From Tremella fuciformis (taxonomy: Eukaryota; Basidiomycota; Tremellomycetes; Tremellales; Tremellaceae), in NCBI GenBank assembly GCA_032768795.1, contig CP136491.1:2108001-2172000 (forward strand): a stretch of DNA of 64,000 nt, in the 5' to 3' direction. This document shows, piece by piece, positions 10,618-21,473 of this stretch. The notes below the pieces were generated by a model. It saw only the letters and a list, made by a program, of their open reading frames with translations, made no database searches and had not been told where the DNA came from. A program made the position numbers and the translations under genes. Numbering within the stretch: the first letter of the stretch is position 1; each line of letters opens with the position of its first letter.

Positions 10618-11558
10618 CACGACTTTGCTGTACCCGTTATCGCTAGTTTTGCTCTTAGGAAGGGGTCTCTGCGGTCTTTCCAGGCGCTCTGCTTCACATC
10701 ATTGGTCTTGCCAGTCGTCTTGAGAATAGAGGCCGAGTCCTCAAGACGACCCGGAAGAGCATCCCGGAGATCTCATCACGACTTGATTCGGCACGCCTAC
10801 GAGCGGGACATTCGTCTGGTACGCCTAATGAACAGGCCACCACTGACAGCCAGTGTTCTTGTTTGGCCGTCACTCTCCATCTTGCCCCGAGGTCGACCCG
10901 CAATTGGAATCCCATGAGTCTTGGAGCGCTCGAGCTAGCTGCATGGACCGCTCATCGTCAACGAAAGTGACCAGAACGCCAGGCATGCGCTTCTGATCAC
11001 CAGGCCGCATTTAGGATGATCATGATTCCCCTGAACTTGAGAATCGATTCCACCTCCATCCAACAACTTGCATCAGTTGCCCATGTCAGGCAACCGGACA
11101 GAGTCGAGGAGACAGTCTATGGAGACACGTGTCCAGCTCAAAGATCGATAACATGACCCAACAACGTGTTCTGGTCCGTTCTCCCAGGTCTTGTTCGACG
11201 ATATCTTCGGCAGCAGTCAATCATGGGATACACGTTCGACTTGATCTCACGAGTCTTGGCATTGACGGAGATCAGATCTGCGGGAGCCAAAGCCTACCCG
11301 CATCCCCTCTCATGCTCAGGCACATTTCAGCTCATCGCTGATGCCGAGATGACGCCAACGCATCGCTCTGGTGCCAAGAAGAACGTGCTCAAGTTGTACA
11401 ATAGCAAAAATGTGGTTGGCCGAACCAATCTGATTCCAGACGATCGGCTCTAGCGCTCTCAGTCACCCAATTGAACAACGACGGTGGTCGGCTGCACACT
11501 ATTAGTATCAAGCCCGACGGGCGGGTATCCGTCATGACCCCAAGTACATACGAGGACG
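10618..11558. other. Intergenic region between a Zn2Cys6 gene and the PhoD gene
   Basis: These 940 bp lie between two divergent starts. Short open frames exist on both strands but none shows a recognisable domain, consistent splice sites or a family-like sequence. It probably holds both promoters and 5' leaders. Confidence 0.4.
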
Positions 11559-13858
11559 ATGCCTGCACTTCTCCTGACCGCCCTACTGGCTGTCGCGCCC
11601 GCTTTCGGATCGATAACTCAGAATCTGGCATACGACTCGCCATCTTTCCGCGTCCCCAGTCTGGGACACGATCGTCGCGACGTCCAGCGTCAGCACAAGC
11701 GATGGGAATATTACGATGGACAGGTATCGTTCCCATACGGGGTGGCTTCCGGTGATCCCTGTAAGCGCCGTCCATACCTCCTCTTCCGGGTCCAGCTCTT
11801 GCTAGTCTTCAACTAAGCACCAGGGCCCGACTCGGTGATCCTGTGGACACACCCTTTGCCCACCGACACCTCGGATACCAGGCCGATCTGCCTGGAATAT
11901 CAGGTGTCCGCGTACAATGACACGAAAGCGTGGTCTACGGTCAGTTCAGGGCAAGTCTGGACCACCACAGACGTGGACTACTCGTACAAGGTCGAAGCGA
12001 CTGGCTTGCAGCCAAAGGAATGGTACTACTACCGGTGAGTCGGTCGGACGTAGCGGTGGGCCTATCCAAGCGTCGAACAGCATTAAGACCAGTTTTGTAA
12101 ACTGCGCCGACAGCGGCAACGTCAGCCCTGTGGGAATATTCAAGACTATCCCGACAGAAGACGATGAGGACGTAGACTCTGTATCTTTTGCGTGAGTCCT
12201 TGGCAGGTAGAGGCGAGGTAGACCGTGATTGAAAGCAAGCTAAGATCAGCGTTTACTCTTGCTCCAACTATCCATTTGGCTTCTTCAACGCATATGGCAA
12301 TGCCGCGAGGCGGGATGCGGTCGACTATGCAGTTCACGTTGGTGACTACATGTACGTTCCAAGTGATCTCGCACTGGTACACTGGGTCCGGGCCTTTCGC
12401 TGACTGTAGTTACGAATATCAAGGCGATGGTTGCGACAGCGAGACAGCCTGCTACGGCGACGGCAGGGACATGTGCGTGACGTCCAGCCTGATTCCAAGA
12501 GCGCCGCTGATGTGGCAGCGACCGGGTGCCAAGTCCCAATCGCGAGATCTGGACCCTCGAGGATTACAGGGAGAGGTATAAAACCTACCGTTCCGATCCA
12601 GACCTGCAACTGCTGCACCAGACACGCGCCTGGCAGCTAGTCTGGGACGACCATGAAGTTGCAGACAACACGTGGAAGGCTGGCAGCGCCGATTCGAATG
12701 ACACCATTGCCGGCAGTTACAATGGTACCAGCTTCACCCAGAGGAAAGCCAATGCCGTCAAGACTTACTTCGAGTGGCTTCCCATCCGCACGGTACGTTT
12801 GCCTTTCCCACAAAGGAGCGAGAAGACATCTGCTGGACGCGAACTGAAGGCAGGTCGATACCGATGATGCGCTGCGGATATATCGCACATTCAAATTCGG
12901 CACTCTGGCTGACTTGATCATGCTTGACACCCGCCAGTATAACCGCGACCTCACTGATCTATACTACAACAGTGAGTAGAAGCTATGCATGCCGTCTGCC
13001 GCATCGAGGGATGACTCACATCAGCCATCGACGTCAATGTGATCAAAGACGACGAAGCTCGGTCCTTGATGGGGGGCCGACAGGAGAATTGGTTCTACGG
13101 TCAGCTGCGCAACGCCAGCGCACGCGGTGCTCAATGGAAGATCGTTGGCCAACAGATCGTCTGTGCGTGTCTGCATTTCCTACCCTTGTCCTCGAAATCG
13201 GCAGCTGAATAACCCACAGTCGCGCACCTCGAGCAAGTGGATGATGTCGATGCGTGGGACGGATACGAATCCAACCGGCGAAGGGTCATCGATACCATCA
13301 GCGAGAACAGCATTGACAACGTCATCGTCATCTCTGGTGACTCTCAGTGAGCTTCTTTCTCTTGTCCCGTCGTCCAGCCCTTCACCCTTTGTGTTCGGCT
13401 GGAACATACGCGATATGACTGACCTCAGCGCGAACTGGGTGTCTGATATTGCCTACGACAACCGTACAGGCTACAACGCCACCACAGGTGCTGGAAGCTA
13501 CGGTGTAGAATTCGCAGGGACGGCAGTGTCCTCGCCTTCGTCTTTCGGATACAACTACACCTTGAATGGCCCCTACCCCGCCGCCTACTACGAACAGGTC
13601 GCCGGGGCACTCGTGGGGAATGCGACAGCCAACACGGAATTGCAGTGGACAGAAGGTGCAACCCGGGGATACTTTGAGCTCCACTTGAGCAGGGATGACG
13701 CCACCGCTCTCTACTACGGAATCTCAGATGTCCGTACGCGGAATACAAACGAGAGTGTATTGGCGACTTTCGTAGTCAAAGACAGAGCGAATCGGCTGGA
13801 GAGGCCCGTCGCAGGGGGCTTTGTCACTGGTGGTGCGCTACGAAGTGTGTTCCCTTAG
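11559..13858 (+). CDS. Secreted PhoD-like alkaline phosphatase / phosphodiesterase
   Basis: The product starts with a hydrophobic signal peptide (MPALLLTALLAVAPAFG) and then the GVASGDP motif that opens the PhoD N-terminal domain. The metallophosphatase domain shows AVHVGDYIYE-like, WDDHEVADN and ISGDSHANW motifs, which supply the Fe/Ca-binding Asp, Asn and His residues of PhoD enzymes. At least seven introns of about 45-60 bp break the frame (for example at about 11761, 12037, 12194 and 13348). The stop is TAG at 13856-13858. PhoD enzymes release phosphate from mono- and diesters outside the cell. Many N-x-S/T sequons in the C-terminal half fit an extracellular glycoprotein. Confidence 0.85.
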
Positions 13859-14217
13859 GCTCGACTGTTTGCGGGCGATGCCCCAAAAGTATAATGAAGT
13901 GATCATGCTCAGGATGACTTCGAATCAAGATGCACCACATGCTAGATATACACATCAAACCCCACACACCCGACAGGCGCGCTCTTGCGCCATCTTCCTG
14001 TGCCCGTTAGTTGTCAAATCCCAGGAGAATCCTCGTGGGCATCCTAGAAGACGCCTCCAGGCAGCGATCGCAGGCGATAAATCTCAAAGCTTGCAGTCCT
14101 TCCAACGAAAGTAGCACTGCTATTGCCGGCGCACAACCGTTCTGACTGTCGCAGGCGTTGGTGTCATCAACAAGCCGGTGAAGCTATCCGTCAACCTGAC
14201 GATCTGTCACAAAACGA
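13859..14217. other. Convergent 3' intergenic region
   Basis: About 360 bp separate the ends of the PhoD and serine dehydratase genes. No coding potential, repeat or RNA gene was recognised; it should hold two 3' untranslated regions. Confidence 0.4.
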
Positions 14218-16729
14218 TCATGGCTCACAAAGAGGAATCTTCACCGCGGTCTGATAGTAAGCCATGTACTGCTCGCTCTCGCTTCGGACTCACAGCCAGA
14301 CCAGCGAGTGAAGTCTCCTTATCTATGGTATCAGCATTATGCGGTTCCGTGAGGAAAGCCAATCACGTACAGTGCGAATGCATGTCGAGAGCTGTGGAGC
14401 GACACGCCTCGATGGCGTCATCTAGCCTTGACATCAGCATGATCTCGCGCTGTGTTTGAGAGAAAATCACGACACAGAGTGTTGTCCAGTGGTGGCGATG
14501 GCTAGTTGGGCGGCCGGTCTTCAACAAATGTCATTCATGAGCGACTTGAGCTTGCTCACCAGTCACTGCTTTGACAGCTGAGTATGCATCAGCTTTGGCT
14601 TCACCCGCGTCGTATACGGCCCACTGACCACCGAGGGAATTGCGCTCGATACACGGGATTTGCACCAACCCACCAAGGGGATCGCACGTCAGACCAAGAC
14701 TGCCACCATCAGTCCACCTTCGGTCTCCAAACTCACTTGTGTCTGAAGATCAGCGAAAGCCGCCAGCAGTCACGAGAGTTTGGCCGCTCACTCTATCCCA
14801 ATCTCCGCTGCCTGAAGCACGACGGCAGGCTCTGCGCCAAGACAAGCTGATATGCCCGCTGCTGCCATGGAGCAGGCCACGCCAACCTCCGCCATGCAAC
14901 CCCCTTCTGCTGCTGATATTGTCGCTCCACGCTTGAAGAGCATACCGATGGCCGAGGCGGTTAAGAGGAACGTCATGATGCTGAGGTCTCAGCGTTCGAC
15001 ATCACCAGCATAACGTCGTTGTACTGACTCTCTTTCTGGCGCTTGCGAGATGAACTCGACCACATACTTGAGGGTAGCGGGGATCACTCCGGCGGCACCG
15101 TTGGTTCTACGACATGTGAGCCCAGCTCCTACAGAGGAGCATCCAACTTACGGCGCAGTCACCACCCGACCTCCGCTTGCATTGACCTCATTCACCTTGC
15201 ATTAAGCTTCTTTGACAACCCCTGCGTGGAACACTCGCAGCAATGGCCATGCAACTCAGATATTCGATGTCCGGGAAGACCGAACTGGAGCGTTTCGGCA
15301 CCAAGCCCAAGGAATGGTCCGCCCTGCCTATCTGTGTCGCTGTCAGAACCGTTTCTAAGGATCTTATCGTGTCGGTCGAGCTGCGTGTGGCCGTGGGTGC
15401 CTGCATACGCCTGTACAAAGACGGAGCGCGCCTCTTCACTTGCAAGCCTCCGGGAAGAATCTGCTCTGCAGACGTTACACCGTTACGTATACACTCGTCC
15501 ATGGTATTCCATACTGCCCGTGAGCCTCCTTGACGGTGTCCATGCGGGACATACTGCTCAGCAGTCCTGCCCGGACCTCGCTGGCACTCCGAAAAGCCAG
15601 CTCGTTCTCCCACACAAGCTGAGCAATACTGAGGTTCTCTGATACACACAGTTGATACAGAGACCTGGCGGTGTCAAACAGATAGGGGGGTTGTGTCGGG
15701 GTGATCTGAGTGTGACCACGCCTTGACAAGGGCTTCTCAGGTTCGACATTGTCTGATTGGGGCGGAGGAAGTTTTGCGAAGATCGGTGCCAGGGTCTCAC
15801 TCTCTGCATTGTGCGACTGATTTCGTCGAGAAGGGCTCGCCGCAGCCGGATCGAGGTCTTTGTAGTACAGGTTCTCGGCAGTCTGCGTGTCCTGATTGAC
15901 CTGAGTCTTTCAGCACCGGCCGGCCAGTTTGTCGTCGTGACGGTTTGCTTACCACAAAGCCACCTCCAACCGAGAAATACTGATTGGTCGCGACTATGTC
16001 ACCTTCCTCATTGAATAGCGTAAAAACCAGTCCATTAGGGTGCTGAGGAAGTGGATTGAGATGCCACGACTGCCCGATGAGTGGAGCATCTCCAGACAAA
16101 TTGCCATTACTCACAACATCTCGATCAAAGTCGAGTTTGACCCGCTTGCGCATCCCGTCCGCCAGTCCGAGCTCGATCTCCTTGACACTCTTGATCTCAT
16201 CCAGTATCACTCCTAGACGCCCTACTGCTACAGTCTCCGGGTCTTCACCTGTCAAACCAAGCAGGACAGCATGAGGTGTCATGTGCCCCATTCCCGTGGC
16301 TGCGAGTGACCCGTGAAGGGATATCTGTTCTCAGCCCATGTGCAGCACGAAGGAGCTCACCTTTAGTGAATGTAGATGGGCAGAGAGTTGCGTGGGAATT
16401 GAGCTGAGGAAGATCCTTGCGGCCCTAGAAGTTCAGCAGACTCTCCAGACACTGCCAACAGGTACAGACCTCATTGGGCCCACAGTATGCGAAGACGATG
16501 GCCCGATACCAATCGAGAATAGGTCGAACGTCGAGATGACCGCATGCTCAGGTCGTACGGGGTGAGTCGATCGCGTGACACTGGGTCTCGTAGCTAATGA
16601 TGAGCTTGGTCTGCCCCATCTTGCTGATCTCGGAGCAGGTCGGGCCAAAGCTTGCGAGGATGCAGAGAGGATGCTGATGCGAGTCGAGTTTCGCACAGAT
16701 CTCCTGGCGAGACCGAAGACTGGGTCCAT
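14218..16729 (-). CDS. L-serine dehydratase, iron-sulfur dependent, single chain (SdaA type)
   Basis: This enzyme deaminates L-serine to pyruvate and ammonia through 2-aminoacrylate. Exons encode the beta domain ([26 protein letters not shown]), then the alpha domain: [33 protein letters not shown], and [20 protein letters not shown]. The Cys pair in LTCDP...IPCIERN is spaced eleven residues apart as in bacterial Fe-S ligands. The C-terminal part holds [18 protein letters not shown]...CAG intron at 14251-14293 would give a tail ending IPLCEP, placing a Cys close to the C-terminus as in the tail-in-mouth enzymes of bacteria. At least six introns are present. The ATG at 16729 precedes an Arg/Ser-rich segment that could be a mitochondrial leader. 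The family is mainly bacterial. A RidA gene in the same window could detoxify its intermediate. Confidence 0.85.
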
Positions 16730-17074
16730 GTTGTGTTTGTGTCAAGTGAAGATCAATACGAGCTTGAGCCTTGAGTGACGATAAAGCTGAAGAGGGGGGA
16801 TGCAGGGCATCACAACATCCATCACCGAGTCGCGCAGACTCTGGAAGAGACATTGGAAAAAAGCACGGTGGTAAGATCGGACAAGGATGGTGGAAGTTGG
16901 CCATCGCGGTTGACGAATTGGAAAACATCCATTGCCTTATGTACATACCATGGAGTGAGTGCATGGAGCAAGTACGATTGGTTAATTCTTCCCCGCAGCC
17001 GGTCTGCATCGCCGGAAAAGATGTATTCCATGAGATTGACATGAATGAGAGTGCAAAAGGCAGCAATGATCTAT
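16730..17074. other. Upstream region of the serine dehydratase gene
   Basis: About 345 bp between the dehydratase start and the end of the GH3 gene. Open frames here have no recognisable domain. It should contain the dehydratase promoter and the GH3 3' untranslated region. Confidence 0.35.
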
Positions 17075-19006
17075 CTATGTGCGTCCCAGAACCAGTCCAT
17101 GCCCAAACGGATACAACGGGTCTTTGGTCCCTGCTCTGTCTTCCGGGCTGTCCAGCACCGCTTGCATGGACGATGGTATCTCGAACGGAAGCCGGCCTTG
17201 CGGGGCAACTCGACCGCATACGACAGAGAGCAAAGCGTCGTCACTGCAGCCATAATTGGCAACCAAAGCAGCAGCCTCCTTTGCGATCTCGGCCATGATG
17301 GCCGGTCGGTCGAGGTATATGTCAACGACAGTCGGTACCTTGCGACAAATCGCGAGGATTTCTTCGAGCTCGGCAGGGTCAAACTCAAGCGAGCCGGCGT
17401 GATATCGGTCCTCCAAAAAGTACTTCTTGCGCGGTTCCCACGGGCATGCGAGTCGGACGAGAGCCAAATCAGCGTGCTCCAAGTCAGCGGCAGGAGTCGC
17501 GTAGCGTTTGAGAACGTCGGGATCTACGCCAGGCGCGTAGATTCGGCGGCTCGGCTGTACCGGTAGGCATGACTGGCCCGACGGCATGTGGTGGTTCTCC
17601 AGTATCGTGATGGACTTGGCCTGCGCCTCGAGACCGGCTCTACGAAAGTCGTCGCAGCCTACAGTTCTGACAGCATGCTCCTCGTCCACGAAAGGGTCGT
17701 CGAAAAGGCCCAGTCCGAACTTGACCCGCAGCAGGCGTCGAACTGACACATCTATCCGGGCTTCCGAGATGGCACCGCTCTCGACGGCCTGTACCACGAG
17801 CTCAGGTGTAGATTCCCCACCGAACTGATCGACTCCGGCGTCGAGCGCCTTGATTACCCGCTCGAGAGGTGAAAGGTGTTCGACGCCCCACGCCCTCGCC
17901 TCTGAAGTGTGCCCTAGTGTCGACTGTTTGTTGATGATGGCCCAGTCGCAGCACACGACCCCGTCGAAGGCAAGCTGCTCTCGCAGGAGTCCAGTGATGA
18001 TTTGCCGATTGAACGCGAATCCCACCTCCTCTATCGCCTCTCCGTCCAATACCAGACCTCGAGGTACAGAGTAGTATGGCATCATGCCCGAGACACCGAG
18101 CCGTATGGCCTCGCGGAAGGGTCTGAGATGGCTCTCAAAGTTGTCGGAGGGCCAAACCTGGTCTTGGCCATAGGGGAAATGAGGATCTTCGCCGTCCTTT
18201 TGCGCACCACCGCCAGGAAAGTGTTTAGCCATGCAAGAGACCGAGCGCCCATTCAATCCACCTTCACCTTGGAAAGCCTTGAGGTACGGCTCAACGTAAG
18301 AAGCGGTGAGCTCTTCGGATTGCCCAAAAGTGTTGAACTGGCGAGCCCATCGAGGGTCGGTCGTAAGGTCGATCGTAGGATGCAGAGCTGCCCGAATTCC
18401 AAGTGCCGTATACTCTGCTCTGGCGATCTGACCAAAACGATAGACCAAGTCGGGATCCCTGAGAGCCGCCAAACCCAGGTTTTCGCACCATTTCGAGTAC
18501 ACCCCAGCGGACAAAGCAGCGCCGACATTTTGGGTGAAAGCGTGTCTACAATGTCACTATAGTCAGTTAGCTGGAAAGGAAGGTATCTACCTCGGGTCGC
18601 TAGAGAATGTCACCGGGATGCCCAATCTCGTTTGAGCAGCCAGCGACTGCATCGCATTCTGCCATCGGGCAGTCTGTCTGACGTCCGAGATGCTCAAAAT
18701 ATTGAAGTGAGTCATAAGAGAGTCACGGACCAATTCGCGATGTGACCGCGCCGACATGCTGGTTGGAGTCTCGGCAATGTTTCCCTTTGGTCCGACCTCG
18801 ATCATTGCGTGAAACATGAGCCCAGCCTTCTCTGCGAGTGTCATTCGAGGGAGCAGATCGTCGATGCGCTCCTCCATCGACAGGCGGCTGTCCTCGTATG
18901 GGTCGAGTTGGCCATTGCCGTTGAGATCGCGGTACGAGTGCCCGTCTTTCGTCTTGATCCGGGTCCCGTGAACAGGTGATTCGACAAGGACCGAGGTGAG
19001 CGTCAT
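17075..19006 (-). CDS. Glycoside hydrolase family 3 (beta-glucosidase-like)
   Basis: Two exons joined across an intron at 18546-18590 give a protein of about 628 residues. The N-terminal part shows a YRDLNGNGQLDPYED segment and MTLAEKAGLMFH. The GH3 barrel has CMAKHFPGGG (the KHF motif), the nucleophile region GVVCCDW with catalytic Asp, and RLLRVKFGLGLFDDP. A C-terminal alpha/beta sandwich ends GRLPFEIPSS...DPLYPFGHGLVLG, the classic GH3 end. No signal peptide is evident with the ATG at 19006, so the enzyme may be intracellular and act on imported glycosides. A divergent sugar permease 391 bp away supports that reading. The substrate is not determinable from sequence. Confidence 0.87.
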
Positions 19007-19103
19007 TGTACTGTGCCCACTGCGTGCACGAGACTTGGTCGATGATAAGCGACGTCGCATTGCGCACCATCTTAAGCCGTTGATCCAGGGGGACACGACG
19101 ATA

Positions 19104-19218
19104 GGCGGATGAGAGTATGTTTTGGCGGAAGGCGATCCCGGAAGAGCGACGGATGTCCTGTCAGTCCCGCCGGCTTGCAACCGGGCATCCGCCAGAGCGG
19201 CGGATGGAATGGCGGATG
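19104..19218. promoter_or_regulatory. Repeated CGG-type sites in the GH3 / sugar permease promoter
   Basis: The divergent promoter contains a perfect inverted repeat, CATCCGCC (19186-19193) and GGCGGATG (19199-19206) with a 5-bp spacer. A third copy lies at 19211-19218 and a fourth GGCGGATG at 19104-19111. Paired CGG triplets are the usual target of Zn2Cys6 dimers, and a Zn2Cys6 gene lies directly beyond the permease. The site assignment is an inference from the repeat pattern. Confidence 0.55.
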
Positions 19219-19397
19219 AACGCCGGAGCTGGGCCAGAGGCGGGGCCGCTTGAGGGGGAGTGCGTGGGGCTTCAACCAGTTCATTTTGACACATATAAGA
19301 GCAGACGGTATGGATCTGGGGCACGATCCATAACAGGCCGACGAGACCAACAAGGGTCACCACTGTCGCTGAACCCCGATCACTGCTTGCTATCGCC

Positions 19398-21435
19398 ATG
19401 GAGTCCGAAAAGGTTATCGATGAGTATGTCGAGAGCAGCCCACACACGGCCGTGAATGTGAATGCTGCTCGTCAAGCCGAAATCGAGGCTCGCCAAGAGA
19501 CGGTATGGCATACCCTGAAGAGAAACAAGAGGATCCTTGCCATAGGTAGGTACAGAGTCGCGGGGATTGGTACAGCCGCTCAAGTCTGCCAGCTGTCGCC
19601 TTGACTTTTGCGCCACTCATGGACGGATTCGACACCATCGCCATGAACCTGTGCTTGTCGATGCCGGCTTTTGAGTGAGTCGCGTCTCCGAGACGACGAC
19701 GTAGGAAAGTCTGATGGCCCCCCCAGGAAGGTATTCGGTATCAAAGTCGGCAAAACATATGCGATTCAAGCGACTTGGCAAAGCGCCTGGGCCGCCATGT
19801 ATCAGATCGGAATCGCCCTTGGTGCCCTCTCGAGTGCCCAAGTCTCTGATCGATTCGGTCGTCGTATCGCCATGCTTGTGGGTTGTATCATCTCTGCTGC
19901 CGGGTGAGCGTCGCGGATCAGAGGGTGTGTTGACGTGGGTCTCATGATTTCAGCGTCGCTATCGTCTTTGCCTCGTACAACAAGGCCATGTTCCTCGTCG
20001 GCAAGATTGTCAACGGTGAGCCCAGACTCGACATACTTATTCCAGTCGTTGATTTCATGATCAGGGTTCTCCATCGGCGTCCTGATCTCCACAAATCAAG
20101 TCTACAATTCGGAGATCGTACCCTTGAAACTGCGTGGTCCCCTGCTCAGCATGTTCACGTTCTCGCAAATTTTGGGCCAATTGATTTCTGTCTCAATCGT
20201 GCATGGCAGAGTGGGCATTCAGAGCCCGTCCGCCTACAAGCTCCCCTTCGCGCTGGAGTGGATCTGGCCGGGCTTTTTGATCATCGCGTATGTGACCCTC
20301 TTCTCAATGGACCGTGGTTGCAGCTGACCTTAATCAGTACTCTGGCGATTCCGGAATCACCTTGGCATCTCGTCAGAAAGGGACGCATCGAGCTGGCCAG
20401 CAAGTCGCTGCAACGTCTTCATGGGCCGGAATACGTAGGTAGAGAAGTGAACCCTTGTCGTCCGAAACTCATGGCATTCTAGGACACGACGGCTCAGATC
20501 GAACTCATGCGGGCTGTTCACGAGGAAGAACTAGCCAAAGAAGCCAACAAACCAGGCCTGGCCGCTTGCTTCCAGGGCACCAACCGACGTCGCACTCTAC
20601 TCGCATGCTTCATTGTGGTCATTCAGCAGGCCGTCGGTGTCGTCTTCTACTCCAACTCGTCTTACTTCCTACTGCAAGCCGGCATGGCGGCTAGCAAGAG
20701 CATCATGGCGACGCAGATCGGTATTGCCCTCGGTCTGCCCGCAAATGTCATCTCGTGGTTCACCATGTCCTACTTCGGCCGACGTACCTTGCTGCTCTTC
20801 AGTATCTCGTGAGCGGGCAACGCTCATTCGGGGGGCTACGGCTGACACTTCTCTCTCAGGATTGTCATGTGTTTGATGCTGGCCGTAGGTGTTGCCGGAT
20901 CAGTGCCCCGGACAACCGCTTCGTTGTGGACTTTGGGCGGATTGCTCATCGTCTCGCCCTTCTTTTACAACCTTGGTGTGGGACCTGTCAGTCCAAATCT
21001 AGCTCTTGGAGCCTTCGGAATGACTGATACGTCTAGGTTTACAGCGTGCTTGCACAGGAAGTTGCCTCTACCAATCTTCGAGCGCAAACGTCTTCGATTT
21101 CCTTCGCTGCTTTCGCGTTCGGCAGTTTCGCGTTCAACCTGTTCTTCCCTTGTGAGTCGTAGATCCCAGAGGAACGGGGTGACGTGTGCTGAAGCACTTT
21201 CATAGACATGTACAACAGCACTGCCGGCAATTTGGGCGGCAAATGCGGGTACTTCTTCGCGGGCCTTTCGCTCATCTGCCTTGTCGTCGTCTACTTCTTT
21301 GTGCCGGAGACTCTCGGACGCTCGTACGCCGAATTGGACGAGATATTCGAGCAGAAGGTCCCGGCTCGAAAGACCGCCTCTTATGTCTGTCAGGGGGAGC
21401 TCGTGCAGCAAGCGCCCGAGACCAAGGAGGCCTGA
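19398..21435 (+). CDS. MFS sugar transporter (maltose / alpha-glucoside permease type)
   Basis: The spliced product has about 12 predicted membrane segments. It carries the signature motifs of the sugar porter family: SDRFGRRIAMLVG between TM2 and TM3, ESPWHLVRKGR in the central loop, FIVVIQQAVGVVFYSNSSYF in TM7, and FVPETLGRSYAELDEIFE after TM12. The N-terminus is long and cytoplasmic. Seven or so short introns are needed (donors near 19545, 19676, 20013, 20289, 20436, 20811 and 21150). The ATG at 19398 and TGA at 21433-21435 frame it. It is divergent from a GH3 glycosidase and convergent with a Zn2Cys6 gene, which suggests a small glycoside-utilisation locus at the plasma membrane. Confidence 0.85.
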
Positions 21436-21473
21436 TCAAAGCAGTATCTTGTGGGGTGGCCAGGGAATCCGGC

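Noticed and set aside
15043..15642. 199-codon + strand ORF
   Set aside because: It is antisense to the serine dehydratase alpha domain, whose spliced frame has strong family motifs; the + strand product has none.
16548..17219. 223-codon minus-strand ORF upstream of the serine dehydratase
   Set aside because: No domain or splice support; it overlaps the dehydratase leader and the GH3 3' end in another frame.
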